Positions 50,005 to 53,770 of a stretch of 53,770 nucleotides of DNA are shown here, in pieces. How positions within the stretch are numbered: the first letter of the stretch is position 1; every line of letters starts with the position of its first letter. The notes beneath the pieces were generated by a model, which was given only the letters and a program-made list of their open reading frames with translations, ran no database searches and was not told the DNA's origin. Both the position numbers and the translations under genes were made by a program. The DNA comes from an uncultured Lentisphaeraceae bacterium (GTDB lineage: Bacteria; Verrucomicrobiota; Kiritimatiellia; RFP12; DVOR01). Where the stretch lies: the NCBI GenBank assembly GCA_949288955.1, contig CASEMS010000006.1:1-53770 (forward strand), given 5' to 3'.

Positions 50005-50775
50005 ATGGACAAGAAAGGCAAACGGAAAGAGGCGTGGATTTACGGGCGCAGACCCGTGTTGGAAACCCTCCGCGCAGGACGGCGCGAGTGCCAGGAATTG
50101 ATCGTCCCCTCGGGCCCCGCGACGGAGGAGGTGGAAGAGATGGTGGCGTTGGCGCGCGCGCGGCGGATTCCCGTTCGGGCGGCGCAGCGCGGCGAGTGCG
50201 ACCGCCTGCTGGGTCAGCTCAACCATCAGTGCTGCGCGGTGCGTGTGGGCGGCTATCCGTATGTGGGGGTGGAGGAGATTTACGAGGCGGCGGAGGCCGA
50301 CCCGGAGGCGATCGTGTTGATCGTGGACCATCTGGAGGATCCGCAGAACCTCGGCTCGCTCCTGCGGACGGCGGAGGCCTGCGGGGTGTGCGGGGTGATC
50401 CTGCCGGAGGATCGGGGGGTGTTGGTGACGCCGGCGGTGGTGCGGGCCTCGGTGGGGGCCTCGGAGCATCTGCGCATCGCGCACGTGGTGAACCTGGCGC
50501 AGGCGATGAAGGGCCTGAAGGAGCGCAACGTCTGGCTGACCGGCCTGGATCTCTCCGAAGGTGCCCAGCCCTACACGCAGATCGACTTCCGGGGGCGCTG
50601 CGGCATCGTGGTGGGCAACGAGGGCGCCGGCCTAGGCAATCTCATCGGCAAGACGTGCGACTTCATCGGCCTGATCCCGATGGAGGGCCAGGTGGCCTCG
50701 CTCAACGCCGCGGTGGCAGGGGCGATCGTCCTCTTCGAGGCACGCCGACAGAAGCGCGCCGCCGGGAAACGCTGA
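50005..50775 (+). CDS. rlmB: 23S rRNA 2'-O-ribose methyltransferase, RlmB/TrmH type
   Basis: A 256-residue SPOUT-class methyltransferase. A small N-terminal substrate-binding domain (WIYGRRPVLETLRAG) is followed by the knotted catalytic domain: DHLEDPQNLGSLLRTAEACG (motif 1), IVVGNEGAGLG (motif 2) and IPMEGQVASLNAAVAGAIVLFE (motif 3). It most likely methylates G2251 of 23S rRNA; a related rRNA or tRNA target cannot be excluded. First gene of the operon at the right end. Confidence 0.9.
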   Translation: MDKKGKRKEAWIYGRRPVLETLRAGRRECQELIVPSGPATEEVEEMVALARARRIPVRAAQRGECDRLLGQLNHQCCAVRVGGYPYVGVEEIYEAAEADPEAIVLIVDHLEDPQNLGSLLRTAEACGVCGVILPEDRGVLVTPAVVRASVGASEHLRIAHVVNLAQAMKGLKERNVWLTGLDLSEGAQPYTQIDFRGRCGIVVGNEGAGLGNLIGKTCDFIGLIPMEGQVASLNAAVAGAIVLFEARRQKRAAGKR

Positions 50776-50784
50776 GGAGCAACC

Positions 50785-51456
50785 ATGAGTCTGCGCCAAT
50801 TGCATCTGTTGGTGGTCAACGGCATCACGTTCATCCGCGTGCCGTTCATTCTGGCCTTCCTGGCGCTCGCCCTCTTCCACGGGTGGGGTGTGCAGCGCTT
50901 CCACCTGCGGGAAGAGGCCGTCCTGCCCTCCGACGCCTGGGCCTGGGCGGCGCTTGTCTGCCTGGTGCTCTCGGCCCTGACCGACCTCTTCGACGGCGCG
51001 CTCGCGCGGAAGTGGAAGGTGGTAACCAAGTTCGGCGCGATGTGCGACCCGTTGATGGACAAGGTCTTCTACCTCGTCGTCTTCCCCACCCTGCTCTGGC
51101 TCCTGCCCATCGGCAAGGCCCCGGAACGGTGGCACGCCCTCTTCATGGTGGTGCTCACGGTGCTCTATCTCCTGCGCGACCAATGGGTCACCTTCCTCCG
51201 CTCGGTGGGGACGCTCTATGGGGCGAACTGCGCCGCGACGATGTTGGGCAAGATCCGCACCGCCATGACCTTCCCCCTCTGCGCCTTCATCTACTTCTAT
51301 ATCATGCTCTATGATTACCCGGCGGACACGATGACCTGGTTCCGCTGGGCCATCTACATCGGCGAGGCCTTCGCCATCTTCCTCAACTTCTGGTCGCTTT
51401 ACGTCTACACCCGCAACTATCTGCCCTACATCAAGCAGAGCATCTCCGAGAAATGA
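50785..51456 (+). CDS. CDP-alcohol phosphatidyltransferase (PgsA-like)
   Basis: A 223-residue membrane enzyme of phospholipid synthesis. The catalytic signature D-xx-DG-xx-AR-x8-G-xxx-D-xxx-D is complete in DLFDGALARKWKVVTKFG followed by AMCDPLMDK. About six hydrophobic helices surround it. The most likely reaction is CDP-diacylglycerol plus glycerol 3-phosphate to phosphatidylglycerophosphate. It starts 9 bp after rlmB and overlaps the next gene (ATGA). Confidence 0.88.
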   Translation: MSLRQLHLLVVNGITFIRVPFILAFLALALFHGWGVQRFHLREEAVLPSDAWAWAALVCLVLSALTDLFDGALARKWKVVTKFGAMCDPLMDKVFYLVVFPTLLWLLPIGKAPERWHALFMVVLTVLYLLRDQWVTFLRSVGTLYGANCAATMLGKIRTAMTFPLCAFIYFYIMLYDYPADTMTWFRWAIYIGEAFAIFLNFWSLYVYTRNYLPYIKQSISEK

Positions 51457-52898
51457 CCCGCGCCCTCGCCGACAGCGCCGTCCTGCTCGCCGCCTATCTG
51501 GCGGCGTTCCTGTTGCGCTTCGACTTCGGCGCCCCCACCTGGGGATGGGGCCCGGTGCTCTGCGGCTTCGGCTCCGCCTTCGTGCTCGGCTGGGCGGGGC
51601 TCCTCCTCTTCCGCTGCCACCGGCTGAGCCCGCGCGCGATCTCCCTGCGCAACCTCCCGCGCTTCGCCTGCGCGGCCGCCTTCACCGTCGCCTGCCAGCT
51701 CCTCCTGCGCTACGCCATCCTGCCGGACGATGCCTTCATCGTGGCCCGACCCCCCGCCAGCGTGGCCGTCATGGCCGGCGTCCTTGAGCTGGCCGGACTC
51801 CTGGCCCTGCGCTACGTCCGCCGCCTCCAGCTCCGCCCCATCGAGGTGGCCGACCTCCTCGGGCGCGGGGAGACGGAGGTCAACACCCCCGCCGTCCGCG
51901 AAGGCTTCCGCGGCAAGACCGTCCTCCTCACCGGCGCGGGCGGCTCCATCGGCGGCGAACTGGCCCGCCAGGTGCGCGCCGCGGGCCCCAAACGTCTTAT
52001 CCTGCTGGACATCAGCGAGGCCGCCCTCTACCAGATCCACGCCGAACTCACCGAGCGCGGCGACCCCGACACCCTCCTCCCCGTGGTGGCCGACTGCGGC
52101 GACCGCGCGCTCATGCGCGACCTGCTGATGCGCGGGCGGCCCGACTTCCTCCTCCACGCCGCCGCCTACAAGCACGTCCCCATGATGGAGCGCAACCCCG
52201 TCGAGGCGCTTCGCAACAACGCCCTGGCCACACGCACCCTGGCAGAGGAGGCCCGCGCGGCGGGCGTCGGCACCTTCGTCCTCGTCTCCACCGACAAGGC
52301 CATCCGCCCCATCTCGGCGATGGGCGTCTCCAAGCGGCTGGCGGAGATCTTCGTGCGCGACCTGGCCGGCGGCCCCACGCGCTTCTGCGCCGTGCGCTTC
52401 GGCAACGTGCTCGGCTCCTCGGGCTCGGTGGTGCCGCGCTTCCGCGCGCAGATCGCCAAAGGTGGGCCCGTTACGGTCACCGACCCACGGATGGAACGCT
52501 ACTTCATGACCATCGCGGAGGCAAGCGGGCTGGTGTTGCAGGCGGCCACCTTCGCCCAGGGCGGGGAGATCTTCGTGCTGGACATGGGCAAACCCATGAC
52601 CATCGTCTCCTTGGCCGAGACGATGATCCGCCTCTCCGGCCTGCGCCCCGGGCGGGACATCCCCATCGTCTTCTCCGGCATCCGCCCCGGCGAGAAACTC
52701 GCCGAGGAGCTGGGCGTCTCCGCCGCCCACGCCGAGCGCACGGGCCACGCGCGCATCTTCGTCGGGCGCATCCCGCAGCTGCCGCCGGAGGCGGTGGCCA
52801 AACTGCTCACCCGCGCCAACAATCTCTCGCAACGCGGTCTCCGCCTGACGGTGGAAGACCTCCGCACATTGCTCAACGAGGAAGGAACCACCCCATGA
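51453..52898 (+). CDS. Short CapD/WbpM-like membrane NDP-sugar dehydratase
   Basis: A 481-residue polysaccharide biosynthesis protein. Four N-terminal transmembrane helices (residues 1-125) are followed directly by the DLLGR region and the SDR domain: VLLTGAGGSIGGELARQV, LHAAAYKHVPMMERNP, LVSTDKAIRPISAMGVSKRLAE, VRFGNVLGSSGSVVPRF and SGIRPGEKLAEEL. WbpM-type enzymes are usually 600-660 residues with a Rossmann-like CoA-binding domain between the helices and the SDR. That domain is absent here. The likely activity is UDP-GlcNAc 4,6-dehydration for surface glycans. Confidence 0.88.
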   Translation: MTRALADSAVLLAAYLAAFLLRFDFGAPTWGWGPVLCGFGSAFVLGWAGLLLFRCHRLSPRAISLRNLPRFACAAAFTVACQLLLRYAILPDDAFIVARPPASVAVMAGVLELAGLLALRYVRRLQLRPIEVADLLGRGETEVNTPAVREGFRGKTVLLTGAGGSIGGELARQVRAAGPKRLILLDISEAALYQIHAELTERGDPDTLLPVVADCGDRALMRDLLMRGRPDFLLHAAAYKHVPMMERNPVEALRNNALATRTLAEEARAAGVGTFVLVSTDKAIRPISAMGVSKRLAEIFVRDLAGGPTRFCAVRFGNVLGSSGSVVPRFRAQIAKGGPVTVTDPRMERYFMTIAEASGLVLQAATFAQGGEIFVLDMGKPMTIVSLAETMIRLSGLRPGRDIPIVFSGIRPGEKLAEELGVSAAHAERTGHARIFVGRIPQLPPEAVAKLLTRANNLSQRGLRLTVEDLRTLLNEEGTTP

Positions 52899-53770
52899 AG
52901 TCCTACAAAATCGCCGTCGTCCCGGGCGACGGCACCGGCCCCGAAGTCATCGCCGAAGGCCTGAAAATCCTCAACGCCGCCGAGCGCAGGTTCGGCTTCA
53001 CCCTCGACACGCACACCTACGACGTCGGCGCCGGCCGTTACCTCGCCACCGGCGAGATCCTCCCCGATTCCGTCCTCGACGAGTTCCGCGGGCACGACGC
53101 CATGTTCCTCGGCGCCATCGGCGACCCGCGTGTTACCCCCGGTATCCTGGAGAAAGGCATCCTCCTGCGGATGCGCTTCGAGCTTGACCAGTACATCAAC
53201 CTCCGCCCCATCCGCCTCTACCCCGGCGTCGAGACCCCGCTCAAGGGCAAAGGCCCCGCGGACATCGATTACTGCGTCGTCCGCGAGAACTCCGGCGGGC
53301 TCTACACCGGCATGGGCGGCATCTCCCGCCCCGACAGCAAGGACGCCGTCGCCACCCAGGTCATGGCCTACACCTACGAGCAGGTGGAGCGTTGCTGCCG
53401 CTATGCCTTCGAGTACGCCCGCAAATATGGCAAGAAGGCCCGCGGCGTCGGCGAGAAGAACACCCTCGCCCTGGTCGGCAAGTCCAACGTCCTCACCTAC
53501 ATGTACCAACTCTGGAACCGCGTCTTCGCCGAGGTCGGCGCCGACTACCCAGACGTCGAGCGGCAATACTTCCACGTCGACGCCACCACCCTCTACATGG
53601 TCGCCTCCCCCGAGATGTTCGACGTCATCGTCACCGAGAATATGTTCGGCGACATCATCACCGACCTCGCCGCCATCACCCAGGGCGGCCTCGGCGTCAG
53701 CTCCGGCGGCAACATCAACCCCAACGGCGTCTCCATGTTCGAGCCCATCGGCGGCACCGCCCCCATGTGG
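52895..53770 (+). CDS. leuB: 3-isopropylmalate dehydrogenase family enzyme (3' end outside window)
   Basis: 292 codons are present and the frame runs off the right edge. The family start [18 protein letters not shown] is followed by LGAIGDP, the substrate-binding [33 protein letters not shown], and the metal-binding [26 protein letters not shown] (Asp ligands). The NLRP and VREN motifs fit isopropylmalate dehydrogenase better than isocitrate dehydrogenase, but related beta-decarboxylating dehydrogenases are close. ATG at 52895 overlaps the stop of the preceding gene. Confidence 0.82.
   Translation, partial: MKSYKIAVVPGDGTGPEVIAEGLKILNAAERRFGFTLDTHTYDVGAGRYLATGEILPDSVLDEFRGHDAMFLGAIGDPRVTPGILEKGILLRMRFELDQYINLRPIRLYPGVETPLKGKGPADIDYCVVRENSGGLYTGMGGISRPDSKDAVATQVMAYTYEQVERCCRYAFEYARKYGKKARGVGEKNTLALVGKSNVLTYMYQLWNRVFAEVGADYPDVERQYFHVDATTLYMVASPEMFDVIVTENMFGDIITDLAAITQGGLGVSSGGNINPNGVSMFEPIGGTAPMW

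Noticed and set aside
1..53770. tRNA, rRNA, IS elements, prophage or toxin-antitoxin genes
   Set aside because: None was recognised by eye on either strand; a covariance-model search could still find a small RNA in the larger gaps.

Overview
The window reads as chromosomal DNA of an anaerobic, Gram-negative, GC-rich bacterium. Evidence for a lipopolysaccharide outer membrane: kdsA with lptC-, lptA- and lptB-type genes. Evidence for anaerobic fermentation: an oxygen-sensitive class III ribonucleotide reductase (nrdD/nrdG) and a three-subunit [FeFe] hydrogenase. Three complete genes and one remnant end in a PEP-CTERM tail (PEPTALALLALG...RRR). Together with HPr kinase and a large GGTF-repeat surface protein, this suggests Verrucomicrobiota, perhaps the Kiritimatiellae. 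That placement is inference from gene style, not from a marker-gene search. No rRNA, tRNA, IS element or CRISPR array was seen.

Layout. 1-4101 (-): start of a giant secreted repeat protein, cut by the window edge. 4774-13546 (-): one long operon kdsA-lptC-lptA-lptB-hpf-hprK-ptsH-ptsI-yihY and two pseudopilin genes, joining LPS synthesis and export to a regulatory PTS and ribosome hibernation. 13824-15134 (-): a PEP-CTERM gene and a decayed second copy. 15387-18238 (+): nrdD-nrdG behind two NrdR boxes. 18262-28078 (-): purL, transglutaminase-like, MOP-type membrane protein, bioG, bioC, lytic transglycosylase, mtaB. 28249-28860 (-): a PEP-CTERM LamG-like protein. 29327-30375 (+): a deletion-fused MBOAT/SGNH relic. 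30418-34632 (-): merR, Tat-exported aldo/keto reductase, YuiD-like protein, lepA. 34735-37860 (+): secreted GH2-like glycosidase. 38113-38832 (-): a third PEP-CTERM protein, paralogous to the first. 39029-44559 (+): gltA, epimerase, tsaB, MATE exporter, anion permease. 44834-45373 (+): iron-sulfur flavoprotein, convergent with hydC-hydB-hydA (45453-49574, -). 50005-53770 (+): rlmB, CDP-alcohol phosphatidyltransferase, a short CapD-like enzyme and leuB, cut by the right edge.

The most unusual feature is a family of eight intergenic arrays with a strict 22-bp period. Each unit holds a near-palindromic core of type TCAGCCGCTGA. The arrays lie only between transcription units, often against a PEP-CTERM gene terminator. 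Other points of interest are runs of 9-10 G in the upstream regions of surface-protein genes (in the promoter spacer in two cases), three apparently leaderless genes behind TGG-extended -10 boxes, a textbook MerR operator in a 19-bp spacer, and paired NrdR boxes 31 bp apart.
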